The notes beneath the pieces are model-generated. The model searched no databases. It was not told the origin of the DNA and was given only the letters and a program-made list of their open reading frames with translations. 64,000 nt of DNA, taken from Rosellinia necatrix (lineage: Eukaryota > Ascomycota > Sordariomycetes > Xylariales > Xylariaceae). Made by a program: the position numbers and the translations under genes. Within the stretch, counting starts at the first letter, position 1, and every line of letters starts with the position of its first letter. Of the stretch, positions 47,505-60,250 are shown piece after piece. The DNA is taken from contig JAGYVD010000008.1 of assembly GCA_021209875.1 (NCBI GenBank), positions 2,603,501 to 2,667,500 of the forward strand, written 5' to 3'.

Positions 47505-48410
47505 AATTTGTTTTAAAATATATATATAAGTATAAATTTATAAAACTGCTAATAATATTTGTTAGCTTAATTATAAAATAATTTATATATATTTGATCTG
47601 CTATTAATTTATTTAATAATTATTAACATGTTAAAACGCGAAACTAATTTATAATTTTTAGCGCTTAAAGAATTTAAAATAGTTTTAGTAGTTAAAAGTA
47701 TAATTTTAAAGCTTATAAAAGCAGAAAAATTTTCTAGCTTTAATATAATCTAACTTAAGCTATTAGTGTTAAAAATAATATAAAAAAAACGTTATTTTTT
47801 ACTAGCAAAACTTAAGTTTATTAAGCTAGTATTTTTTTAATGTATATAAAAATTAAAAACTAAAATTATAAATGTTAAAAATTTCGTGTTAAAAAAAAAT
47901 TACAGTTTAAAATAAGTTTAACAACAAGTTTAAACTAACCAACAATAAAAAATCGTAAGTTTATATTTTAAACTTGTTTAAAAAATAATATAAAATTAAT
48001 AAAAGATTTAACGAAAACTTTAAAATTATTGCTTGATTTAGAGCTAAAAAAAGCAATATTTAATAATTATAACAGTTTTTTGATTTTTTTTAAAAAAAAA
48101 TAAATAGTTTTAAAAATTATATGATTAAAAATACAGATAAATTGTTATAATAGTAGCAATTTAAATTATAAGATTAAAAGTTAAAATTTAAACTAAATGA
48201 GCAAGCTTTTAAGTTATTTATTTTAAGTATAGACTTTTTTATAAAATCGGTACAACAAGTTAAAAAATAATATAATTAAAATAAAAAAACATATTAAAAA
48301 TATTAAAGCAGCAAAAATAGTTAATTAACTAATATGACAACTAAGTAACGCGGAAATACTAGCTAACTTAAAGACTTTAACTTTTAAAAGATTTTATTGC
48401 GCTGCTGATT
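47505..48410 (+). repeat. Repeat R4, copy 2 (uninterrupted)
   Basis: Aligns with both halves of 40740-41885 but lacks the 250 bp R2 insertion; the corresponding junction is near 47,630 (AATAATTATTAACATGTT). This copy therefore shows the empty site. Confidence 0.75.
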
Positions 48411-48414
48411 AATT

Positions 48415-49020
48415 ATTTAAAGCTGTATTAAATATAACTAAATATACAGCAGCACTATTTATTTAATTTTAATATTCTAGTTATTAATATCTAACCGCAG
48501 CTATACTAGTATTAGAACTATTATTTAGATCGTTTATTTTAATGCTTTTAATAGGTAGCATAAGTTTTAGTAGCATTAATACTTGTTATTCTGATAATCT
48601 GTTTTAAAGCATGAACTGTATACCTGTTAATAAAGGCTTTATTTACTAAAACAGTATAATAACGCATAAAGTTTTTTATTTTATATTAGTTTAAACATAT
48701 ATTTATAATATTTTTTGTTATAACATTTTTTAAGACTGCAACATTTAATAAGTAATAAAAACTTATTAAAACTACTTCTATAAAACGATAATTTTAAGAA
48801 TTTAAATAGCTTAAATATAAACAATAAAAAAAGCAGTAAAAAAGAAGGACTTTTAAAATAACTTTTGAACTAAAAAGGTCGGAGTAACAAAAATAATTAT
48901 AAGTATAAACAGAAAAATCAAAAAATTAAAAATAAAAATTTTTAAACGCTTAATAGCTTTGCTTTTTTGTTATATAATAATTATATAAAGCAAGCTAATA
49001 TTAGCTAGTTTAATTTAAAA
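48415..49020 (+). repeat. Direct repeat R5, copy 2 (about 606 bp)
   Basis: Same orientation and length as 46073-46680, including the ends ATTAATTATTTAAAGCTG and AAAGCAAGCTAATATTA. The two copies bracket R3 plus R4, a 1.73 kb internal segment. Confidence 0.75.
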
Positions 49021-49030
49021 AAAAAAAAAC

Positions 49031-49382
49031 AATATAAAAATAATACCTGATAAAAATAAGCTTATTTTTACTAACGTATTCTGTTTCGCAGAAAAAGTTA
49101 ATTTGTTTTTTAAAAATTTAAAAGTAGCAGAGCAGAATATTTAATCAATTTTAATTATATTTTAATTATTATTAAAAAACTAATACTTTTATAATAAAAC
49201 AATAAGCTGATTATTAATTAACGATTTAAACTTAAAGCATAAAAATTAAATATTATTTTAAATAAAATAACCACCCGATTTAATATATAGCTTGCTGTAG
49301 CAATAAAACGTTTTATTTAAATTAAATTATTATTAAAAATATTATATAACAAAATATTCTTTTTATTACGTTTATATAAAAA
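49031..49382 (+). repeat. Repeat R7, copy 1 (about 350 bp)
   Basis: Starts ACAATATAAAAATAATACCT and aligns with 54061-54418 through AAAAATAAGCTTATTTTTACT and AATAAAACGTTTTATTTAAAT. This copy retains slightly more GC. Confidence 0.75.
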
Positions 49383-49721
49383 AAAAAAAAAGCTGTAAGC
49401 TTGAATAATAAAAAAAAAGTAATAAAAAAAAAACGGCCGAAATAAACGTAAAAATAAATACGATTGCTACTAAAAAAAGCGCGTTAATACAGCTAAATTA
49501 GATTTGTTTATATTAAACACAACATTATTTTATATTTTATTTAACTTTAAATCAAATAACAATAAAACGTTTATTCTAATCGATTATAGTTAATTATATA
49601 AATATTATAATTAAATATTTAATTTAGCGTATAACTAGGGTTAATATATTACGCGTTATATTAAACGTTTGGCTAAATATATTTAAAACATGTTATTTTT
49701 AATTAAATGTACTTATAAGCG

Positions 49722-49785
49722 ATATAATATATTGTTTATATTATATAATATATTGTTTATATTATATAATATATTATTTTAATAT
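49722..49785 (+). repeat. 21 bp tandem repeat, three copies
   Basis: The unit TATAATATATTGTTTATATTA repeats with period 21 (ATTGTTTA at 49731 and 49752, ATTATTTT at 49773). Confidence 0.85.
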
Positions 49786-52700
49786 TATATTAAAAATTAT
49801 ATAAAAATTATTGTTTTTTAAAAGAACTAGTTAAAAATATTAAAATAAATAAAATTATAAGTTCTAAACTAAATAACAAACTAATTATACTATTTGTTTA
49901 AAAATATTTAATAAAATATATAGCTTTAAAAAGCAGAGGTAAAAATAATAATTTTTATATTTTAAAGTTATTATTTAAAATGTACTAATAGCAAAATGTT
50001 ATTATAAGCTTAAATATAAGCTCTACTCATTTAATAATAACAAAATAATTATTAAATAAATTTAAACATATTTTTAAAAATAAACAGGCTAGGTTTAAAA
50101 AGTTAGAAATAATTAAATTAAATATAAATAAAAAGCGATGTTAAAATTTTATTTATTAAGTAATAATAATTATAAATTTTATAATTATTAAAATTTATTA
50201 ATATAGCTCAAGTTATAAAAAGAAAATATTAAAATATTATTAAAAATAACTTTTAAATATTTACAGAATATTAATGGATTATAGTTTAAATATAGTTATT
50301 TTTATAAATGTTAAAATTTTAAAGCTTTTTTAAATTTTTTAAAGCAAACTTATATATTCACAAAATAATTTTAGCATAAAAGTTATTTTAACGTTTAAAA
50401 TATTAATGCTAGCACTAGCTAAATATAAACTACTATTAAAAAACAAAAGTTTTATATTTAAGCTATTATAAAAAAATAATATAGCAGCTTTAATTAAGTT
50501 TATAACTTTTATAAATGTAGTAATAGCTAATCTGTTTTGTAAAACTAAAACTATAGTTAAAAATATTTAAATAAATATAATTTAAAAACAATTATATTAA
50601 AAAAAGTATTAAAAATAGATAAAATTTTTTTAAAAGCTATAATAATAGCTGCAAGCTTAACAGCAACTAAACCTATAAATATAATTAATTTACTACTATT
50701 TAATATTAACTTATTATTTAACACGTTTTATAATACTGCGTTAGTTATTAATTTTAATATTTTTATGATTAAAAATAAAATATATATTTTAATAAATTTA
50801 AATTATTAAACATATATTTATTAGCAGACCTTATATTAATAACTTTTTTATTATAGCTATTATTATTAATATGTATTAAAATTATAACGCGACTTAATAT
50901 TTAATCCTAATTATAATAAAATTAATATAATCGTTAAAATAATTAGCGTGTTAAAACAACACAGAATTTTTTAAAAAGCTTTTTTAATAAAGTTTTTAAT
51001 ATAATAAATATAACAGATAAAATTAATATAATTAACACGTTTATAATAAAAGCTGGCAAATAGTTAAACAAAGCTTTAAAGCTTAAAATTTTAAAAAATT
51101 TATTAATACTAAATATAAAAAAGCTTAATAAAAAAAATAAAGTTAAAGCTTTAAATACACAGTTTATTTATATAAAAAAGATATTATAGCATTAAAAATT
51201 TTAAATTATTAAAAAATATTTAATATTTGAAAAACTAAAATATTATTAATATATTGAAAAAAAAAAAAACTTTTAATAAATAATTAGCCATAGATAAAGC
51301 TGAATTTTTAATTGTATTTTTTAATATATACGATTAAAAATAGTTAATATAATATTTAATAAATTTTATAAGCAAAATAAATTTAAATAAATTAATAGTT
51401 TTTTTATTTAAATATTTAATTTTTATTATATAGTTTATATATAAAAAAACTATATTTACGTTTAATAGTTAATTTAAAGGTTTTAAATAAAATTATTGTT
51501 TTAAACAACTATTTATTATTATTATAGTTTATAGTTATTATGTTAATTAAAAAAAGTTTTAATTATAATAAATATAAACGTATTTTTTATTAGTTTATAG
51601 TTTACTCCGATTATTAAAACTAATTTATAATAATAAGTTTTTAAAATTAAAACAATTAATAATAGCTTTAATAAAATTTTATAACATGTTTATATATATT
51701 TAACGTTTTATAAATAAATTGTTTTGCTTTTATAAATATTATTATAAAGCTTTTATTAATAATATTATTATTTTTTAAATTATAAAAAGGTAATTTAATT
51801 TATTTATATAATATTTTCATGTTATTTAACAAAAAAGAATTTTTTATTTTTAAAAAGATTTTTATTATATATTTTTTATAAAACTTTTAAGCGTTTAAAT
51901 AAACGTTTTAAATATATTAATAATAAAAGAACAGCTAGTAATATTTAAAAATTTTGGATTTTTAAATTAGTAAATAGTTTTAAAACAATATTTAAAAATA
52001 TAAGATTTTTTATATTTTATTGTTATATTATATTAAAGTTGCAGAATTTTTATAAAAGTATAAAATAAAGTTATTTAAAAAAATATAAAATAAAACAACA
52101 CAAGGTTAATAATTATAGCAAGTATTAAATATATTATTAGTTTAAATATTTTAAATTAATTATAGCTAAAATAAAATTATTTATAGCTTTTAAAACTTAA
52201 TTTATCTATATATTATATTTTATTATTATAATTTTATAAAAATATTATATATATAAATAAATAGCTTGTTAAAAAAACTTTAAAATAATATTATTTTATA
52301 TTAAAATAAATATATATAAAAACTAAAATTAATAATTTTAGATATATAAATATTTTTAATAATATTTTTAAGTGGCTATATATTATAACTAAAAATAAAA
52401 TATAAATTTTTAAATTAAAAATAGTTTATATAATTTAAATAGGTTAACGCTTGCTAACGATTATTAAAGCTTTAATTAATTTAATAGTTTTTATTATTAA
52501 CTATTTATTAATAAAAAGTTAAAACATTATATAATTAAATTAAAAGTTTTTAAAATAAAAACATATTTAAATTATTATAACAGATATAAGTTATATAGTA
52601 TTAATAAAAAAAAACTATATAATAATTATTAATTTATTTAACTAGAAAATATTAAGCTAATAAAAATAATTATAATAAATTTTATCATAAGCTTATTTAA

Positions 52701-53878
52701 AATATTATTTTTAGTTATATTATAATAATTAAAAAGTTTGATTATTATAATATATTAATAACAGTAATATATATTATATTAAAACGTTTATTATTTATAT
52801 TTAACAACAAAAATATTTTGTTAAAAACTAGGCAAAAATATTAGCTATATAATTTTATTATTTAAATAAAACATATTAAACGGTATTATTTTTAATTAAA
52901 ATTGCAAGTTTATTTTAAATTTTAAACAAAGCTTTAAAAAGCTATAAAAGCAAAACTTTTAATAACAATCCTTTATTATTTAGAAAATAATAAATTATTT
53001 AAATAAAAAATTAAACAGTAGAAATTATTATTTAATATTATATATATATATATATTTAAACTATAAATAAATAAATATGTTGTTATTTTTAGAATAAAAT
53101 TTAAATAAAACATATTTAAAACTTATTAAATTATTAGCTTATAAACAGCTTTTTAAATTTTAGTTATTTAAACTAGATAAAGTTTTTATTAAAATAAAAA
53201 TAAATATAATTATTAAAAATATTTAATTTATATAAAAATATTTTTATAAAAATATAAAATTAGCTATAAATTTTATAGCAGCATATATTTAATAATATTA
53301 TAACAATAAATATAAATTAATAAAGTTTAATATAAAAATAAAATATATTTAAAGCTTTATTCAAAATATTATTTTTTAAAAACTATGGAAAAAATATTTT
53401 TAATAACATATAAAACTATAAAAATTAAAAAAAGTTAATAAATTAGCTTATAAATTAAAATTACTAAAACTTTTAATATTTATTTTATTATTTTAATTAT
53501 ATATTTATTATTTAAAAACATAAATAAAGATTTTTTATTAAAAATATTAGCATTAAGCCTAGTGTTTAAAAAGCAGGACTTAAAAAAAAAAGCAATTTAT
53601 TTAAAATCGAAATAATTTTCAAGCATTAAATAAACTATATTAAAACAGATTTAATTATTTTATTAAATAAAAAAATATAATTATAAAAACAACTAGTAGA
53701 AATCAGAGTAGCAACTATATAATGCTAAAAAATTAATTATAAAATATTAAAATTAAAAAAAAATAAACTTCGGCTGGAAAAATTAAAAAAAAAAGCTGTA
53801 GCTAACCTTATAAACAATAAAAAAAAGTTATATAATTATTAAAAACAATAACGTTTTATTATAGGCTTCGCACTTAAT

Positions 53879-54060
53879 ATAGTTAGAAAAAAAGGTTTTT
53901 TATTTAGTTAGCAGAGCTAGCTAAATAAAGATTATATAGATTAGATAAGGTAATTTATTAGTTTAAAGCTTCTAGTTTTTGTAGGACTAAAAGCCTTTTT
54001 TTTTAAATCTATATTATATTTTTATAAAATTAATACTATATTACCCTAAGTAAACCATAT
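53879..54060 (+). repeat. Repeat R3, copy 3 (5' 180 bp only)
   Basis: Matches the first part of R3 (TAGTTAG start, CTAGCTA inverted repeat, GCTTCTAG to AAAAGC hairpin) up to AAACCATATTAAA, then switches directly into repeat R7. This shows that R3 and R7 can be adjacent. Confidence 0.7.
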
Positions 54061-54418
54061 TAAAAACAATATAAAAATAATAGCTAATAAAAATAAGCTT
54101 ATTTTTACTAACATATTTTATTTTATAAGAAAATTAATTTATTTTTCGAAAATTTAAAAATAATAAAATAAAATATTTAATAAATCCTGATGATATTTTA
54201 AACATTATTAAAAAACTCGCAGTTTTATAATAAAATAATAAGTTAATTATTAATGAACAATTTAAGTTTAAAATATAAAAATTAAATATTATTGCAAATA
54301 AAATGATTATTTGATATAATATATAACTTGTTATAATAATAAAACGTTTTATTTAAATGAAATTATTATTTAAAAATATTATATAATAAAATATTATTTT
54401 TATTATGTTTGTATGAAA
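54061..54418 (+). repeat. Repeat R7, copy 2 (about 358 bp)
   Basis: More mutated copy of 49031-49382, following R3 copy 3 without a gap. Differences between the copies are mostly C/T and G/A. Confidence 0.75.
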
Positions 54419-57400
54419 AACTAAAATATATTTAAACTATAAAAATTTTAAATATTATTTGAAGGAGGTGTTGATTGATTAGTGGGAAGATTTATTAATT
54501 ATTAAAAGCGTGGTGACATTTTGGGAATATTTAGTATAAACAATAAAATTTATTAAAAAGCGTTTATTTAGTATAGTAAGCTATAAGTATTTATATATAT
54601 TAATTATATAATAAAAACGATCTAAAAAATAGTTTTTAGTTTGTGGCCGTAACGTTTATTAATACAGTATTAAAACCATCTTTTGTATATATATATATTT
54701 TATTTAAAAGATTTTTGCAATAAAAATTTCTAGCTTAATTGTTAAGGTGTTTTATATTATTATTATACATTTTTTAAATTTATTAATTCATTAATCAATT
54801 TATTGTTTTATTTTTAGTTGCTTTTTAATTTTCTTTTATAAACTAGTTATTTTTTAAGGATTTTTTAATAAATTAATTAGCATATATTTTAATGATATAT
54901 ATGTTTTATTAATATAATTAGTTTGTTTATACGTAGTAATAAAATAGAGATAAAACTATATTGGGCGGCTTTTTTTTTAAAGTTATAAATAGTTTATTTT
55001 TAGCTATATTAATACGTTTAAAAAAAAAATTTAAGCGCATATTTTTAATTATATTATTATTTTATATTTTAATTAAGCTTAATAATTTTTTATTAGCGTT
55101 TAAAAATAATTAATAATTTATTAATAGTTTAAATATAAATTAATCGTTAGTTTTAAGTTTTAATGTTTCTTTTATTTACTTTTTAAATTTAAACATATAA
55201 ACTATATATAATGTTTTGGCTTGCATAATTTTATGAAACCATTAATATATTAATATAAAACGTAGTTTTTTTAATATTTTAAAATATATTTTGTTTTTAA
55301 TAAATTTATTATTTATACCTATTAAAGCTATAATTGAAAATTTTGTTATAATTATATTAATTTATAAATATTATTATAATTTATTATATATTATATTTAT
55401 TAATTATATAATATTTTATTTATAAATTATTGATACGATTTATTTGTTAATATATATTTAAATTATTAATAATTATTATAAATAGTTATTATTGTTATTT
55501 TTACTGCTGCTAAACTTACATTATTACTTATAATATTGCTGCTGCTGCTAGTTTTTTTATTGCCGCTTTTATTATTTCTGCTGCCAATATTATTATAAAT
55601 AATATTTTTAATATTTTTATTGTTTATATATAATTTATTTAAATATAATATTTAACATTAAAAAACAGGCTAATTTTTATTAAATAACATTTTTTTTAAG
55701 TTTAATTAAGCTTATTTAGTTCAAATTTAAATTCAAATAATAAAAATACGCTCTTTTAAAATTTTTAAAGCTTTATTATTGCTAATACTGCTAAACTGCC
55801 GCTGTTAAGCTTTGTATAGTTATATATATTATTTTTATTTGCTGTTTTTAATTTAAAATATTATATATCAAATAGCGCCACTGATGCTGCTGCTAACGCT
55901 GTTTTTTTGGTTTTATTTGTTTATATTTTAAGCTAATAAATATTATTTAAATTATATTAATTTTATATTTATTAATTAATTAAATAAGTTTTGCTTGAGA
56001 ACAATTAAATATAATGATTAACATTAAGGTTATATTTTTAAATACAAATATACTTTTGTAGTTTATATTTTATTTTATATGGCTTAATTAATTAATTAAT
56101 ATATATCTAATAATATAAAATCAGCTTTTATATATTTAATTAATAATTAAACGTTTTTTATATTTTTACATTTTATTTTTATTATTAATTAATTTAAAAC
56201 AAACTGTTTTAAACATTGAAATTTTAATAAAAAATAAAATATTATAGCTATAAAAACGTTTATTTTTATAAATTTTATATTTTTACGCGTTTTTAACTAT
56301 TTTTAGCGTTTATATCTTTATAACTGGTTGTTTCTTTATTTATTATTTTTTTTATATTTTTTATTTTTATTTTACTACAGTTTTTTGCTTGCTTTCATTA
56401 AATAGCTTATTTTTTTAAACGTTATTTAAAAAGCTTATTGTATAATTTATTGTTAAAACGTTTTTTAATATATTTAAACAATTTAATAGTTTAAAAATCT
56501 CGCTACAAATTAAAAAAAAAAAAACGCTTTTTAAAAGTCGCATAACACGAAAAAGCTTTAAATATGTTTATTTTTAGTTTTTTAATTAATTATTAAAAAT
56601 TTAGGCCGGCAGCTTATTAGTTTTTTATATAATATTATAAATTATTTAAATTAAATAAAGCTTTAAAATATATAAATTATATTTATATAAAATCTTTAAT
56701 AAATTTATTTGCTAATATTTGATTAATAAAAAACATTTTATTATAAACAAGCTTTTTAATATTTTTATTTAAACTATATATTTGATTTATTTATATGTTT
56801 ATGCTTTATAATAGTTTTTAATATTTGCTAATTATTAAATAAATTATTTAAATATTATCTAAATAACTATTTATGTTTTTTTTAAATATAAAATAAAATT
56901 TTTAAAAACTGTTTTAAAGCTATTATTTTTTAATTATATAATTTATAACAATAATTTAAGCTTTTATTATAAAAATTAAAATTATATTTTTTAATAATTT
57001 TTTAAAAATTGTACTTTTAAATAAAAATATAATATATTCATATAAAAACGCCTAGTTTTTATATAATTTATAAATAATATGTTTTTATAATTAAGAAAGC
57101 TTAAGGTGTTAAACTTTTGATGTTATATATAATTTTAAAAACATTGTATAATATAAATAATAGATTATTTAATTAGTTATTTCTATATAATTTAAGCTTA
57201 AATTTATAAAATGTTTTAATAATAATATAGCGATAAATATTATATTTATTGATAAGATAATTATTATATAAAATATTAAACCGATTTTTTTAATATGTTT
57301 TAATTTTTTTTAATTTCTTTTATATATTTTAAGAGCTTTTTATATAAAAATGATGTTTTTAAAGTTTAAACGTTATTAATTAAATGAAATTAAGCTGTAA

Positions 57401-58942
57401 TCTTTTAATATATTAATTATATATTAATATAATCGTTTTTTATATAATTATAAATTATTTTGATATTTAAAAACTAAATGATATTATTTTATTTTTTAAG
57501 CTTATAAACTTTTTAATCTTCTTCATAATTTTTTGATTAATTTTTATTTTTTTATACATATAACTAAAATTGTTTGTATAAAACAAAAAATATTTTATAA
57601 TTTAAAATATAAAATAAATATAGTTTTCTATTAAATATAATTAGTTTAAAATGTTTTAAAATATTTAAAAAGATTTTATATTATAATAAAAGAAGTTTTA
57701 TAGCTTATATAAAGCTCTATTTAATAATATAACTTTTTCTGCTACTTAACACGATTTACTCTTAAATATATAAAAAGGTTTGCTATTTGTTAAAATATTT
57801 AAAAATATTAACATTATATTAAACTATTTAATTGTTAAATTAAAATATATATTAATTATTATTATAAGTTAAAAAAATTTGCTCCAAGCGTTATAATATA
57901 TACTAATTAAAAAAAATTTATTATTTGTAAATTTTTACACATGATTAGTTTTATTTTATAAACTTTTGAAAAAAAAATTTATTATACTTATATATAAATA
58001 TTTATTTAATTAATAATAGGTTAGTTTTCAAATTTTTTAATTAAAACTATTTTTATAACTTTTTTCTTTTATATGGCAAGAATTTTTTATATGTTTTTTT
58101 ATATCAAAATTGTGTTAAAAAATAGGGTTTAAACTTTTTTTGTTTTATAAAAGTTTTTTCAATAAAATTTTTTTAATATATTTAATTTTTTGAACTAATG
58201 TTTAATTAATTAGCTTTATATTATTATATTATAGCTATAAATATAATATATAATTTTTCATGCTTATAATTTTTACAATATAAAATTTTTGTTTATTTTA
58301 AAAAAATGTTTTAAATATCATTTTTAATAAATTACTTTTTAGTTTTATATATATTATTATAATAAATATTAAGTTTTTGTATTATTTTCTAGCTTTTTAT
58401 TTAGTTTTTATCTTTAGTTTTCTAGGTTAATCTGTTTATAGATCAAAATATTTTATATATATATTTATATTTTGTTTCAGTTTTTCTTAGCTTTTATTGT
58501 TTATTTAGCTAGCTAAAATATGTTTTTGCTAGCTTATTTAATAATTAATATTTTTATTATTATAAAATTTATAGCGTTTTTAAAATGTTATAAATAAATA
58601 TTTTATCTTTAAAGGTTTGTATTAAACCTATTTTTCGCTTGAAAGTTATGTTTAAAATAATAAGTTATTGCTGCTATATTTAAAAAACTACTTTTTAACT
58701 TAAAATTTGCTCCGCTGGCACATTTACTGCCGATTTATATTTATTAATTTAATTAATTAAGCTACAAATAAAAATATTTACAGCATTTTTTATATTTTTA
58801 AAAACTATATATAATATATTTTTGAGCTTTTATTTATCATTGATTTTATATTGCTGTTTATTTATTAAATTTAATGGTTTTAGTTTTTTTATTATTGTTT
58901 ATTTAATTTTATTAGCTAGTTTTTTCTGTTTTTTATTGTAAT

Positions 58943-59194
58943 AGGCTATGCCTGAAGGTATATTTATTAGGGTAGCAAATAAGGTTTATTTTTTAGCTAA
59001 GTAGCAGAAGTTGTAAATAATCTGTGTATAGCTTATATAACGTAGTTTTATAAAGTTAGTTTGTTTTAGTTATATTAGTCCAGGTTTAATAATTAATTTA
59101 TAAGCTGTTTAATAATTATTTAAAATAAAAATATATAACAGTTTATTTATATCGGCTTATGCGTTAATATTTTTTTATAAGCACTGCTTATAAT
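58943..59194 (+). mobile_element. R2, second copy (about 252 bp)
   Basis: Aligns from AGGCTATGCCTGAAGGTA to GCACTGCTTATAA with the insertion at 40911-41160 but is more strongly AT-shifted. The flanks differ from those of copy 1, so R2 is an independent dispersed unit. Confidence 0.6.
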
Positions 59195-59199
59195 ATAAT

Positions 59200-60250
59200 A
59201 TTTTTTTTTGCGTTTTTTTAATAAAGTTACGGGCTAGTTGTAAGCTGTTTTATAGTTTTTATGTTTATATTTTAAGTTTATAAGTAAAGTTTTTTTTTAG
59301 CTTAAAAAAAAAGTTTTTTATTTGTTTGGTTTTTATTTATTTATAGGTTTTAATTTGTATATAAATATATATTTTTGTTGGTTTAGTCTGCCGAGATGTT
59401 TTAACGCCGTTTATAAGCGTTTTATAATATTATTTTTTTTGTTTATTATTTGCTAGTTTTTACGTGCTTTTTTAATGTTTTAAGTGTTTACGGGCAACTG
59501 CTTTTTAAGATTTTGCCAGGCTTTATTTTTTACTGCTTTACGTATAGCTATATAAAGCTTTTAAGGCGCCTGTTTTTTTTTTTTTTTAATAATAACTAGC
59601 TTTATAAATTATTTTAATTTTTATAATACTTTAATCTATTGTTTAAACTGTTTATAAGTCGACTTTATTTTATTCTGCGGGCCGCTCAGCGTTTTATTAT
59701 TAATATTATATCTGTTTTTTATTATTACGGCCAGGCTTTGTTTTTATTTATATTTTAGCCGGCCCGTCGGTTTAGCTTATTAGCGCGGCTATATTTTTTT
59801 ATTTTTAAAAGTTGGCTTTAAACTGTTTGCGATTTTTTTATTAATTGATTAAACGGTTGTTTTTTATTATATTAAAACGGGCTGTTTTTAGCTGTTGCTT
59901 TTATGTTAATTTTCTTAATAAAAAGCAGAAATAACGTTTTTTTCGGTTTTATTTGCTAACTTTTTTTTTTTTTTAACGCCTGGCGCTGCTTTTATTTATT
60001 TATAAGCTTTGTTAACTAGGTTTTAGTATTATTTGCGTTTTTTTTTTGCTTTTTGCCCGGCTTTTTTTTAATTTTTTCTTTATTTATTTTGAAATGTTTT
60101 TTATTTATTTTTTTTTGGTTTTAAGCCGTTTACGCGCCGCTTATAATAGCTTCGGGGGCTTTTTTCGCCTGCTTTATTGCAAGCTAGCTTTTTATTAATG
60201 TTTTGCGCAGCTTTTTTTTTGCTCCGCTTATATTTAGTTAGAAAAAAATA
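59200..60250 (-). pseudogene. Strand-asymmetric segment, possible mutated coding relic
   Basis: The plus strand is very T-rich and A-poor here, with more retained GC than the surroundings. On the minus strand it therefore reads as purine-rich sequence in which Lys, Glu and Ala codons dominate, broken by TAA/TAG. That is what a RIP-damaged Lys-rich ORF, such as the tail of a transposase, would look like. No diagnostic motif survives, so the family is unknown. Confidence 0.3.
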
